A stretch of DNA of 64,000 nt from Madurella fahalii (lineage: Eukaryota; Ascomycota; Sordariomycetes; Sordariales): positions 3,621,001 to 3,685,000 of the forward strand of contig CM056875.1 of the NCBI GenBank assembly GCA_029876055.1, given 5' to 3'. Made by a program: the position numbers and the translations under genes. The notes beneath the pieces were generated by a model that saw only the letters and a program-made list of their open reading frames with translations, was not told where the DNA came from and searched no databases. Positions 46,902 through 57,764 of this stretch are shown here, one piece after another (the stretch's first letter is position 1; every line of letters starts with the position of its first letter).

Positions 46902-48678
46902 ATTATCAAAGGAAGTAGGCTAATACTAATGCTTAATTGTAGGTCGACATACTCCTGGGGATTCCAAGCCCGAGTGGGTCGCTTAGATTTATATGGCATC
47001 ACACTATAAATCGGGATCGGCGATGGACACGAACGACGTGGGCCGTGGTACTCTACTTACTTATGAACCTCCTCAGCCGGCTAAGTATTGCAGCACTCGG
47101 GTTGGCATATAGTGTGAATGAGATCCCTCATATCGAGTATCCTATTATGGTCCCAGACTGGGGCTCCCAGCCTGGTTCAAAACCGGAAACTACACAAACT
47201 CCACCAAAAGCATCAGTATGTTGCTCTACGATGATAGAGAACCCCCCTTGAAACTGATGAATGGTTAATAGAGCTATGGGAAGAATATGCTAAAATAGCA
47301 CTAACGAATTTTCGAGTTGAATTTAACAGTACAGACCTGTCATCGTATAACGCACAGAATATAAGCGGAAGTGACCTAGACCGAACAGTTGAAGGTAGCA
47401 ACCTAACGTACTCTTATATCTTAAAAGAGTATCGCAACTCCGAAGAGCTGCCGTCTGCAGAAAACGTGCTATATAGTTCAGCACGTTGTATCGGGAGAGG
47501 GATTATAAATAATTATATACACGAAAAGGGAAGTGCACTTGGGATAATTGCTCCACCTGGTAAGCAATATCATTAGTAGCACTTGTTTCGCTCGCCGTTT
47601 GGCGGTAAACATGTGCCGCATTCTAATCCGAACCGCGGCTAACCCCTTTCTCTCTCTTCTCTGTAACCCCATCTAGGATTCTCTGTTCTCGATCCTAGTG
47701 CCCCGGAATACTTATATGTGGCTAGCTTCAGTTGCGGGATATACCCATATGAGTCGGTTTGGTCGGCATGGAAGCCTGACGAGCCTAGCTCTTACACTAA
47801 GGCCTGCTCTACCTCATGTAAAGAGTCCATCAACTACTCTACTGGCTAACGTTCAGAACTTTGACTAAGTTTCTTTTTCTTCCCTCGCAGATATCTACTT
47901 ATCCATGGTCGGAAACGACGGACCAAGATGCGTTGGTACCCTCTATGAGTGTACAACCTGCATTAGGGACCAAAAAGGCCAAGCTGTCTTCGGAACCCTA
48001 CTTTTCAATCAATACCCGTCTGACGAGTCCTCGATGGGCGCCACCCAACTACTTAACCTTGGTTCACTTGGATATAGGACGGCACGATTAGACCCCCAAC
48101 CCAATGGCAGTGATAGGTACCTCGATTACGTGGTTTATAGCCCGTTTTCTTTCGCTGTTCAATTTATCGACTTCACCGACCGGGACGTATTCAGGAATAC
48201 ACCATTAGAGTCCGAGCTCCAAGTCGCACATCTAGCAGCACGCCTTCCGATTCTTACTATCATGGGTGCCGAAATGCAACTACCACGCATAGCAAAAGTA
48301 GCGGGGGCGACCGAGCGCCAGTTCGTCACAGTTGCCCTAGAAGTCAGATGGGATAGGGTCGTTGGCGTACTAGGGGCTATCATAGCCGGGCAGGTAATAG
48401 CAGTTATAACCGCGATTTTCTACTGTCGCAAAGTTATCCTCCACGATCACGATAGCTACTTTCCTATCGCACGGCTCTTGAATACAGCTATAGCGCATGC
48501 TAAAGGAAGGAGTGCTGATACAACCGCCGAAATTGCGACGAAAATCGAGGACGGTAAAGGAGTTGTTGGGACTAAAAGCAGACGGATGAGTTGCGGGACA
48601 AGGAGCTATAATGGTGTCTATGAGGTGGATCTGTGGGACGATGTTGAATATAACTTCCTCGAAGCCGAATATAGATGA

Positions 48679-50484
48679 CGCGAGGAGGTATCTCATGTTA
48701 CGGGGTTTCGGCTGGTGTCCCGTAACTGGCGGCAATGGTGGGGGAACGGAGGAGTAGAGTGTATTTCGCTACGCTTGGCCGTTAGCGGTTTCGAGAGAAG
48801 CGAAGGAGGCAAGGGCGGTTGTTGGGACAGCTTTGATGGTGGATAGTCGGAGTTAACCGGGTGCGGGGCGAGGGCCGTGTCAACCACCGTCAGGGGAGCT
48901 GAGTTGGGAAGGACGAGGGGTGCGTGGTCAAAGATTTCGTCGACGCCTGGAACAAACAGAAAGACTCAGGATTGTATTGGAGGAGTAAAGGAAGATAGAG
49001 GACTGCTAAGAGAATGACAGAACACGTGTAGCAATGAAAAGTAGTGCAAACTCCAGGCAAAATTTCTGGCATCCGATTGGGAATAATTATCTGACAAGGC
49101 GATGAATACGACCAAGCTGGTCCCTTTGGCTTTAACACGAGGGTAACGAATTTGACCTGCATTTTGGCCTAACAATGTGAGGTCGGAGAGCTGGCAGCCA
49201 AAAACAGAGCTATGCTTGCATGACTTCTACTTAGGCCAAACCCCTAGTTGACAGTATCCGCTAGACATCTAAGCATCCTTTGTTCCTAGTTGCTTAGGTG
49301 CTTAGATGACTTTTTCTGATTGTCTTCTTTATAGGGAAACTAATATATAAAGAAATAGCTAATCTACCTTTTATATAACTCTAGGTCTATCTTAGGCCCT
49401 TTAGGTACTATTATATATATAGAATCTTCCTTCCTAACCGCTATTTTAAACAGCTTCTTTCAGCACTGTTGTTGATGAACAAGATAGATTCTGGATAGAG
49501 ATGGTTTATAGGATATAGATTGCGTTAGAGGGGTAGAATGATAGTGGCTAGATGCATTCCATATATTAACATTTAGGAGAGCAGACCTGTGTTTAATCTG
49601 CCTGATCCTTTATCGCCGGAAGACTGTCACCTCTTAGAGCTGAGTATAACATCTACTGAAGGTTAGAGAATTAAATTAGCTACAAATAGTAGACATGTTT
49701 TGTAAACGCGATTTATTTACGTAGGAAATAATTAGTATAATTTTGTGCAGTTATATCTATCTGTTTGAGTAAATATTACGACAATGAAGTAGAGATAAGA
49801 AGGCGAAATCGTGTACCTAGCGTGGCGTCAAATGTAGCGGTGTTGAGTTGCAGTCAGATTCTCCTAAGGGAGGAAAGTCTAGCTAAAGCCTAGAATAGGG
49901 GATGTTGTCCCAGATCCAGGTCTCTACGAGTCCAGAAGTGGACCGCTCTTCACACCTCAATCCAAGCTCAGTCCCTTAGCCCGAGCTCTGGGTTACTCAG
50001 CCATCGCTCAGCGGCAGCTTGGTTTAAAGCAGTAGGAGCTTAGTTCTAGAAACGGAAATAGATTTTGGCGTGCTTGGGTTTCATCTCAGAGTACTACGGT
50101 GACTTTATCTTTCAAGGTCTGTGACCTTCTATTTTCGGGAGTAGAAGCCGACGGCTTCTTGTAATCCGAAAGCTTTCCTTTGCGCGCGACGGTGACTGTT
50201 TGCCTTTGTCAAGCGGTTTAGCCCCTATATCAGCCAGCGTGGTTACTAGAATTTCCCCATTAGAGAACCACTCCTAGCGGGGTAATTTAGCTACCGTGGA
50301 CACGAATTCCGCTCTTCCCTGCTTCCTTCGACATCTCAACGGGGTCAAAAAAGATGGTACAGTGACTTCCCCGTCCGTCGTCCGCTTTTAGTAGTGGTAA
50401 GAAAATAAGTAATACCAATAATAGAGAGCACACCCCCGGCTGTACCCCGGGAAAAGACCGCACACTGGACAATCGTAGCCTTTG
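48679..50484. other. Gene-free, AT-rich region
   Basis: About 1.8 kb. The part 49240-49830 is very AT-rich with many TA steps and all frames blocked, like mutated repeat DNA. No recognisable element type. Confidence 0.5.
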
Positions 50485-52010
50485 TCAGACTCGGAACAGG
50501 CCGTGAATCTTGACAAGGATTCTCGGAGCACCGGGGCCTCTTACGTCCGCCAACGGCTTTGTCTGGCCGGTATAAGCGTCTTCAAACTGTGTCTCGAGGT
50601 GATCCAAGGATTTACCAAGAAAATACTCAACCGGGTAACGATACCCGTATTCATCGGTCTCAATGTGGTTCCTCTCGAAACCAACGATAAAGTTCCGCAA
50701 ATACTCTCGCCTCTGAAGACCGGCTAGCAGGTTCCTGACCATGAGCTTCTGGTCCCTCCACGGCTGTGATGCCAGAAACTGGTCCAAATTCCCAGCCACG
50801 CATCGCGACGCTCGGCGAGAGCCGGGCCCGGTACGGGATCTGTATCTTCATTTGCCGCGCATGCGCAAGAAACCGCGACAAGTTAACTCGCGTCCGGGCC
50901 GTCGTTGGCGGCGGCCGTGGGTGTGATACCGGCGGCTCCAAGTCCAATGCAGCGACGAGGGCTTCCAAATCCCCGATTTCCCAGCAGTTTTCAGAGTACA
51001 TTATGACTCACGCGTCTGCCTCCATCTGTCGGTCGACTAAAATAGGGCGTTGGGGGAAGTGCCATTGGCTGCAAGTCCCAGCCGACGATGAACTCGCCCC
51101 GGGATGCAGCACATGACGGGTATGTTCTGAAAGTTTTCGATCTCACTTATATACACACTCGATGTGTCTTATAGCTGGCTTGTTCACCTTAAGACTGAAG
51201 GGAATATAGAACGGTGCACCTAGACCCGAGTGGCGTAGCATATGAAGCTGTATTTCCCGTGGCAGATTGCGTAATCGTCAATAGCGTGAGGAATGTGGCA
51301 TAGGGTCTATCAGCTTGTGCCGGGCTTCCTGAGCAAACTCATGTAGCCGGGGATCGGGGACGCGAGATAAAGAAATGGTGCAAAACCGTAGTGGCGGTAG
51401 TTGCTGCAGAGCATCCATTAATCTGGCTGCGAGACTGTTGTCCTCAACCTCGTAGATAAACGTAAGGTTTAGTCGGTTGACAGGGGTAAAAACGCCCTGG
51501 ATACACGCACACGTCTCGAAGATGTAGCTTGATGTAGCGATCATTGTGGCTTCCTGGCCGTTTCCCAAGTGGCTTGTTGTAGCCTCCGGTCCTGTAGATG
51601 GAATAGCACGTCTAAATACGGTGATATAAACGGGTACAGGCTAGTCCTTCTCGGTGGAAACACAAGTTCAAGCGGATCGTGAGTCCCGTAGTAAGGCGAT
51701 GGCTAGCGGGGCCATCCGTTGAAGAGTGGCGAAACCTCAGGGGACTGTGTAAATAACCTCGAGTGGCACTTGGGAGGAGAAAACCGAATGCACTCCTTAT
51801 ACAGTAGTTAATACACGGAAAACAGCTGGTAGGGATAGTCGCTGTAGTATGTTGCATCATCGTCGGGCTCGTCGAGCTGACAGAAGAGGCAACAGAGTCT
51901 GGGGTAATAGCTACCCGGTCGGTCGAAGTATATATCACCGCAGTGAATGCAGCAGAAGGCGGGCGAAAGGTGGGGAAATAGCGGTGAAGCCGTTGCTGGC
52001 GCATCTTTCG
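50485..52010 (-). pseudogene. Relic of an F-box-type gene
   Basis: Pieces of minus-strand coding sense lie in three frames. At about 51960-51790 a Cys-rich piece reads CCIHCGDIYFDRPGSYYP then LCCLFCQLDEPDDDATYY. At 51568-51278 a 96-residue piece ends LPPLRFCTISLSRVPDPRLHEF. At 51001-50485 two overlapping frames read SENCWEIGDLEALVAALDLE and FLASQPWRDQKLMVRNLLAG. The LRxCxIxLxRxPDPRL phrase and the Cys-rich piece resemble large fungal F-box families. No single model joins the pieces without frame changes, so I call it a decayed gene; more than one locus may be involved. Confidence 0.4.
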
Positions 52011-52337
52011 TTTCTTGTTGCTACGCTGTAATTAGTTAATACTTGAGGAGCAATAACCTAAAGACAGCGGTCATGTTCAGAGGGCTGACCACAAACGATC
52101 ATGGTCTGAATGGGGATTACAGCCGAAAAAGGAAACTCTGAGGAAGCATGGAAGGTGGACTCGGTGAGCTGCCCTTCAAATGGTATGTAGCTTGGGTGAG
52201 CGCAAGAGCCTAGTGCAGCGATCCTTCACTCGGACTTTATAATGGGATCTGATCAGCTTCCAACTAGTTAGCATCATGATCACCATGTACTTGATGGGCA
52301 ACCTCCACCGTTCCGGGATCCAAACCACCCGTTAACC
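52011..52337. other. Short gene-free stretch ending at an LTR insertion site
   Basis: Nothing recognisable. The last five bases (TAACC, 52333-52337) are the left target-site duplication of the solo LTR. Confidence 0.5.
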
Positions 52338-52601
52338 TGTCAAAAGGATCATGTGCCAAAGGATCAGGATCACAGGATCTAGTGTGGGAGCCAAACCCAT
52401 GTACTCTATTGAGCTAAGGAAGACTGGCAGCTAACTGCGCCACTGTACGGACGTCATCCTGTACGTGTATCTCGTCTATAAAAGGAGCAAACTCTCCAGC
52501 AAAGATAGACGGGAGGGACACACAAAGACACAATCAAGAGAAAACACACAAAAATCCTCAACTGTCGTTTCCCAAGATTCAGAGGTGCCGTGTTTCCGAC
52601 A
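52338..52601 (+). mobile_element. Solo LTR, 264 bp, with target-site duplication
   Basis: The segment starts TGTC and ends GACA, perfect 4-bp inverted ends of the TG..CA class. It is flanked on both sides by TAACC (52333-52337 and 52602-52606), a 5-bp duplication as left by LTR-retrotransposon integrase. Inside are GGATC repeats near the left end, a TATA box (CTATAAAAGG, about 52477-52486) at the expected distance from the end for U3/R, and an A-rich R/U5-like part. No internal gag-pol DNA is adjacent, so this is a solo LTR left by recombination. Whether it belongs to the Copia or Gypsy type cannot be told from the LTR alone. Confidence 0.78.
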
Positions 52602-52834
52602 TAACCTACCGCTTTAAACATACGGTGCAAGTGCCCACTTCAGCTAAAGCATTCTCCAAAGAAGTTTTTATTCTCATAACGGGACGGGACTAGTAACTAG
52701 AGTATTTGCAATTGGCGTAGGTATCCCGGTCGCCGTTATAGCGCTTTTGACACTAGACGCCTGCTATAACGTGCACCTTGGGTAGGCTACATATATATAA
52801 CGTACTTGCATAACGAGTTTTTATGACAATCTGC

Positions 52835-52990
52835 TATTATTGTTTCCTATTACTTGTTAATATAAGTTTTTCACCCGGCCTATACAGTACGGTTTTCCTA
52901 TATATATAGCGGTAGAAGGATTAATACACCCTATTTTTAGGTAAAGCGGTGTAGGAATAATAATAATAATAATAATAAATAATAATTATA
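52835..52990 (+). mobile_element. Second, mutated copy of the LINE 3' end
   Basis: This stretch matches the reverse complement of about 45720-45850: shared blocks include CCTATTACTTGTT, TTTTTCACCCGGC, ACGGTTTTCCTAT and the (AAT)n tail, here expanded at 52956-52987. It therefore belongs to the same LINE family, in plus orientation. Differences are mostly transitions, several CA to TA, as expected of repeat-induced point mutation. It is severely 5'-truncated. Confidence 0.75.
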
Positions 52991-55900
52991 GGCTTACGAG
53001 AGGCCTAATTATAAGTCCTAAGCTCTGTGCAGAAGTTTAAGCTCGCTAACCCTATTACTCTACTACCGTTAGTACGGTAGGGAGCTTTAGAGGCCTCCTA
53101 GAAGAACGTTATAGCGATTAACCTTCTGTATTGTAGGCTGTTGAGGCTCTATATATATTGAACGCTATTCCGTATCCTCTGTAGATGGAGCCACAAGTCG
53201 AGAAGGTCCGATGGCCCCCAAAACTCAGGGAGAATCCGCGTGACCTAGAACCCTCTTTACATGCATATGAGCGCCAAAACCCTCCGTATCATTCAACAGG
53301 TACCTGGGGGCAGTTGTGGCAACCGATAGATGGGAGCAGCGATCTTTCCAAACATCTTTGGGTTGCCTAGATACGAATACAAATCGACCCAACATGCAAC
53401 TTGGGACAGCAAGCTGACCATAATAGAAAACAACTGTTCTCTGATGATTACTGCAGTTAGTCAATTGTGAAGACATGTACATCAGGATAAACTGTTTGCA
53501 GCGTAATGGCACATCGCCTCGAGCCAAGCGGTAGTTGTCAGTCGTTTGCATCTGCCAATAGGCATCGCAGCCGGTGTTTCCAGACAGGGATCAGCAGTGT
53601 CGGAAGTCTCGCATGGTGGCTTCCTGGTGCCGTCGGCTCTGGGAATGCTGGGCTGCTGAGCCACGCGAATGCATCCAGCCGTTGATTTCATGCTGTCTTA
53701 TCAGTCCATCAGATATCCATGCCTGCCATGCTCAAAACTAGCTTGGTCGATTCTTTTTGCCATTTTTGAGCAGAATATATCCGTACGTCACCGTCATTCA
53801 CCGTCTGGCTTCGTCATCCACAGGGGTGGTTCTCAAGAGTTGAGCCCTCACCGTATCGTCCCGGAACCAAGCCCAGAACAAAAACTACACAAACACACCA
53901 GCAAGGACGACACCATCCGTGACGGAATGCAAAGTACCTGCATTGTCACGGTTCCTCAGGCCATAGGCCTAGTTGCAGTATGGATGTCCTGACCGAAACA
54001 GCTGAGGTCTCTCCACTCGCGTCCCCGGCACTGGCAGACGTGCCCTGGTTGTGCTCTGCCCTGGTATGCTTGTGGAATTAGTGGAATTAGGTCCTCATAT
54101 GCCCACTCAACAAACATTGTGCCCGCCGGGACGTCCCGTTTCCTCCACTGTCAATGGATTCGTCTCACTGGCTCCCACTGCCCGAATGTTAACCCTGCCT
54201 TGAGCCAGGGGCCCATGACAAATAGCTCATATGTCTTTGTCCTTCCTCAACCCCGCACATTCAAAATTATCACAAACCATGTTCTGCGCAGCTGCTTCCC
54301 AAATGCCAACAAACTGCCATCGCTTCTAAATCCGGTATTCGTGATATTTCCATAGTATTCAAGTACTCTGTGGTTTCTGGGCGGATAGAATGGTCGCTCA
54401 CTGGCCGTTAGTCACCCGCAATGCGCATTCAGCGGAAAAACGCTACCATTGCCGCACGAACGCAAGCCCTGACTCTCCATGCCAAAGGAGCCAAAGTATC
54501 TCAATATTGAGGCCACAGCTGGTATAAAGTGGAAGGCATTCAATGCCCTCCTTCGCAGGGCCAAGGGACGAGGCTACATACCAGGTGGTCTTAGCCGTAA
54601 CCTGCAAATTGGGGGAAGGGGGGGGGGGATGGAGTACACTATGTGCCGAGGGTAATGTCTTTTATCTAACCTTCGTAGTGCTAGGGAGCCGTGTCAACCG
54701 TGGATCAAACTTGTACGTTGTACTGAGATAATTAACCGCTAGGATAGTTCTCACTTGCGCAGGGCGTGACCAGCCAAGCAGTCTTGTCAATAGACAGAGC
54801 GGTCCTCACTCACTATTTCTTTGTCTCTAGCAAATCAGTTATCCACGTGGGACTACTGCTTTGGCCGATGACGACGACGACAACGATCTCGATTTGCGTC
54901 CCGCGGCTCTCCAGACTCGTCCGTGGGATGTATAGGGGTCGTGTCTACATCTTGACAGACACTACATGGCTGGAGGAGCTTGCCCATACGGGAATTTGAG
55001 CCTCTTTTGGCAATTTTGCATGGCAATTTTGCATAGCAATGCTATCGACTCCCTGTAAGTCGCTCCCTCCAACTGCTTGGGCGGGAGCCAGAGCCGGTGA
55101 CTACCGACCTCGCAGATATGTGTATGTCAGCAGTCCAGCCAACTGCCGGACGATGGGAGCATTCCGATCATCGTCCGGTGCGGAGGTGAAGGGAGCGATG
55201 CAAACTGAGCTAGCAACAGAACTCCCTTAGGTACTTAGAAGTGTACGTGTACAGGACAAGAAACAATCACTACCAGGAAGCCTATATACCCAAGGTGGGG
55301 TCCTCAATATCCGTTTGCTGGTAGGACATGGAAGAGTGGTGTGACGGACGTCGGAGCCAAGCTGCTACGATTCCCATTGGTTCGCATTGCAGGGAGCGCG
55401 CATCTCGCATATCAGGGGCAGGACACTGGGCATCAGACTTCGGGACCCGGCCTCCGTTAATCCACATATCTATATAGGGGGATGGGTGTTCATAGTGCGT
55501 CCGTTCACCCGGGACATGTACTATCGGAGTGCCGATGTGACGCTTCACTTTTCTTCCGACGTCATTTTTGCGCGGTGCGATGGGGATAGCGGGGGACTTT
55601 GGTTAGGCTGTGAGCCCTGTCTGCTTGCCTGCTGACCAGGAGAGCTTAGTTGGATGTAAACGAAAGCAGCTTTCTGTAAGTTGGTTTGGTGAGTTTCGAT
55701 GGTCTAGGTGGATATCCAAGGCTTGAGTCTGGTAAGGACATGACTCAGAACCATTACATATCGTTCCCTTTTGCATTCCATGGAAAAGACAGATGAGAAA
55801 CTGTCCTCAAAGGTTTTTATCACCATCAAAGGACAACTGATCGGCATTCCCGGCACCAATTCTCGTCCCTTCAATTTTGCTCCACCCCATCACGGGCAGT

Positions 55901-56533
55901 TGAAACAAGAAATGCATAAAACTGCAGAAAATGTTCCGGGCACAACCATAGAAAACACCCCCAAACACCACGGCCGGAGATGCTACACCGAGCCGCAAGC
56001 GGCTTGGCACAGTGGCACTCGGCTGTGAAAAGCGGGAATGTGTGTATAAGGTATTAACGTGAGGCCGACAAGACACAGGGATGGTAATGTGGTAATCTAG
56101 TCGGCGATATCACCCGGATCGCTGTCCCCTGGGTGGTTCCCCCCAGCCGAAGACCGTGGCCATGCGCGGCACCAAGCGGAGAAGATTGGTCCCAAAGATT
56201 TTTACACTTGTTTATTAACGCTGCGACGGACATACCTGGCGGCACCTCCGGCTATACCGGGTGATCTCGAGCACACGTATTCTCTCTTTTCTTCATTCTT
56301 CTACAACATGCGCATTTTAGGACCCTGAAAGTAGAAGTCTGGCTAAGGTACTTGCTAAATTGAGGTGTGGAGGTTTTGAACAGAGGGTTCCTGGCCTGTC
56401 ATTCCCATGATATAAATATGGTGACCAGCACCATTCCAGACTCCAAAAAAGTTCTTTCTGCGTGTGCTTTCCGGGACCCGAACGAGTAGTTGAGATAACT
56501 GCTGTCTGAGTCATTTTTCTAAAGAGAAAAAAA
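52991..56533. other. Long gene-free region
   Basis: About 3.5 kb. 53000-53165 is AT-rich with blocked frames. Beyond that, base composition is normal but no frame on either strand has family character; a G run lies at 54620-54629. The last 200 bp hold the promoter of the esterase gene. Confidence 0.45.
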
Positions 56534-57302
56534 ATGGTCGCCCTCAGCAGTCTCCTCGTTGGTGCCCTCGCGGCCACCGGGGCAGTGGCGCAGAACGCAA
56601 CGCTCCGGTACATGCCCTTCGGCGACTCCATCACCGAGATCATCTGCTGGCGCTCCAAGCTGTGGAACAGGCTGCAGACGACCGAGTGGGCATCCGTCGA
56701 CTTTGTCGGGTCCGGCCGCGGCGAGAACAACTGTCGTGACTCCAGGTACGACCGCGACAACGAGGGCCACTCGGGATTTCTGGCGATCAACATCGCGAAT
56801 CAGAGGCAGCTCGTCGGCTGGCTGCAGCGGAACCCGGCCGACGTGATCACCATGCATCTGGGTACCAACGACATCGTGCAGCAGAATAGAGCTGTTACAG
56901 ATATCATTGCTGCGTTTACCACGCTCGTGACGCAGATGCGGGATCATAACCCCAGGATCAAGATTGTGGTATGTCTCTACCATCTCTTCAACCCAGAAGT
57001 CAGACAATAGGGAAGTGTCTGATTGTAAAGTACAGGTGGCCCAAATCATCCCCCTCGGCCTCGGCAACTTCAATGCAAGGGTCCAGCAGCTCAACGCGGC
57101 CATCGTCCCCTGGGCACAGCAGCAGAACAAGACCGAGTCCCCCATCTGGGTGGTGGACCAGTACACGGGCTTCAGCGGCACGGCCGACAACCGCGACGGC
57201 GTGCACCCCAACGACTCGGGCGACACCAAGATGATGAACGTGTGGTACCCGGCGCTCATCCAGGCGTTTGAAGCTGCCAGGGCGGATAAGCAGAATGCTT
57301 AG
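56534..57302 (+). CDS. Secreted SGNH esterase, carbohydrate esterase family 3 type
   Basis: Two exons, 56534-56968 and 57036-57302, give 233 aa; the 67-bp intron (GTATGT..TACAG) is in phase. A signal peptide (MVALSSLLVGALAATGAVAQ) ends at an Ala-Gln cleavage-like site. The SGNH/GDSL blocks are clear: YMPFGDSITEII (nucleophile Ser, block I), MHLGTNDIVQ (Asn, block III) and DGVHPNDSG (Asp and His, block V). The GHSGF-like phrase EGHSGFLAIN is typical of CE3 acetylxylan esterases, which remove acetyl groups from xylan outside the cell. Length (about 210 mature residues) fits the family. No carbohydrate-binding module is present. The frame is intact, in contrast with the relics to its right. Start chosen because the signal peptide begins at this Met. 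Confidence 0.88.
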
Positions 57303-57764
57303 ATTTTTCTATTTCTTCTTTCCAGGACGCTGGAAATGGATGGCATGATATGATGTTTTTGCTCACAGGTGGTGGTAAAAGGGGAAGGGGTGGATATGAT
57401 CCATCCAGAAGAAAGCCCTGGGAGAAACGACTTCTCCTATATATCTCGCTACCTTACCCTCGTTAAATATTAACAATTTGATGGCATATGTATCAATGCT
57501 GGTTGGATCAAGAGAAATATGAATGCGCTCGCTGGAACGATGGTGTTGATGAGAAAAATCAGATTTACACCCCGATTGAAACTGATTGCCTAAGGTAAGC
57601 TACCTACCAGGTAGCCATTGAACGAGCGCCAAAACCACAGACTGACGAGACATTAGAGGGAATTGCCCCGGGACGATACACCGGACAGCACAAAAAGGCA
57701 GAAATCATGGATTCCTTCACATATTGGGTCATGATGACAAGACACAGAGATCAGAAGGGAGTTA
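57303..57764. other. Convergent intergenic region
   Basis: 3' flank of the esterase gene. Nothing recognisable. Confidence 0.5.

Larger units (their letters stand above)
45333..48678 (+). pseudogene. Membrane protein gene with LINE-bearing first intron and two frame breaks
   Basis: Exon 1 (45333-45677) has an N-terminal helix (IAWRFASAIIFSSLLVVVLYIF) and a second (TLLFSAIVSLSLGSLLGLLGGML). Intron 1 (45678-46942) contains a retrotransposon; spliced, LLE joins to VDILLGIPSPSGSLRFI in phase. In exon 2 the sense breaks twice by what look like single missing bases: near 47180 (SQPG then FKTGNYTNSTKSIS) and in a C run near 47248 (DDREPP then LETDEWLIELWEEYAK). The next junctions are 47560-47676 and 47845-47890; the latter would be a GC..AG intron. 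Exon 4 (47891-48678) ends with a helix (VVGVLGAIIAGQVIAVITAIFYC) and a cytosolic tail. This is the layout of a large uncharacterised fungal membrane-protein family. It could be pseudogenic or suffer from assembly indels. Confidence 0.6.

Noticed and set aside
45678..48678. Idea that 45333-45686 and 47905-48678 are two separate small genes
   Set aside because: The intervening segments read as one continuous membrane protein once the LINE-bearing intron and two single-base breaks are recognised.
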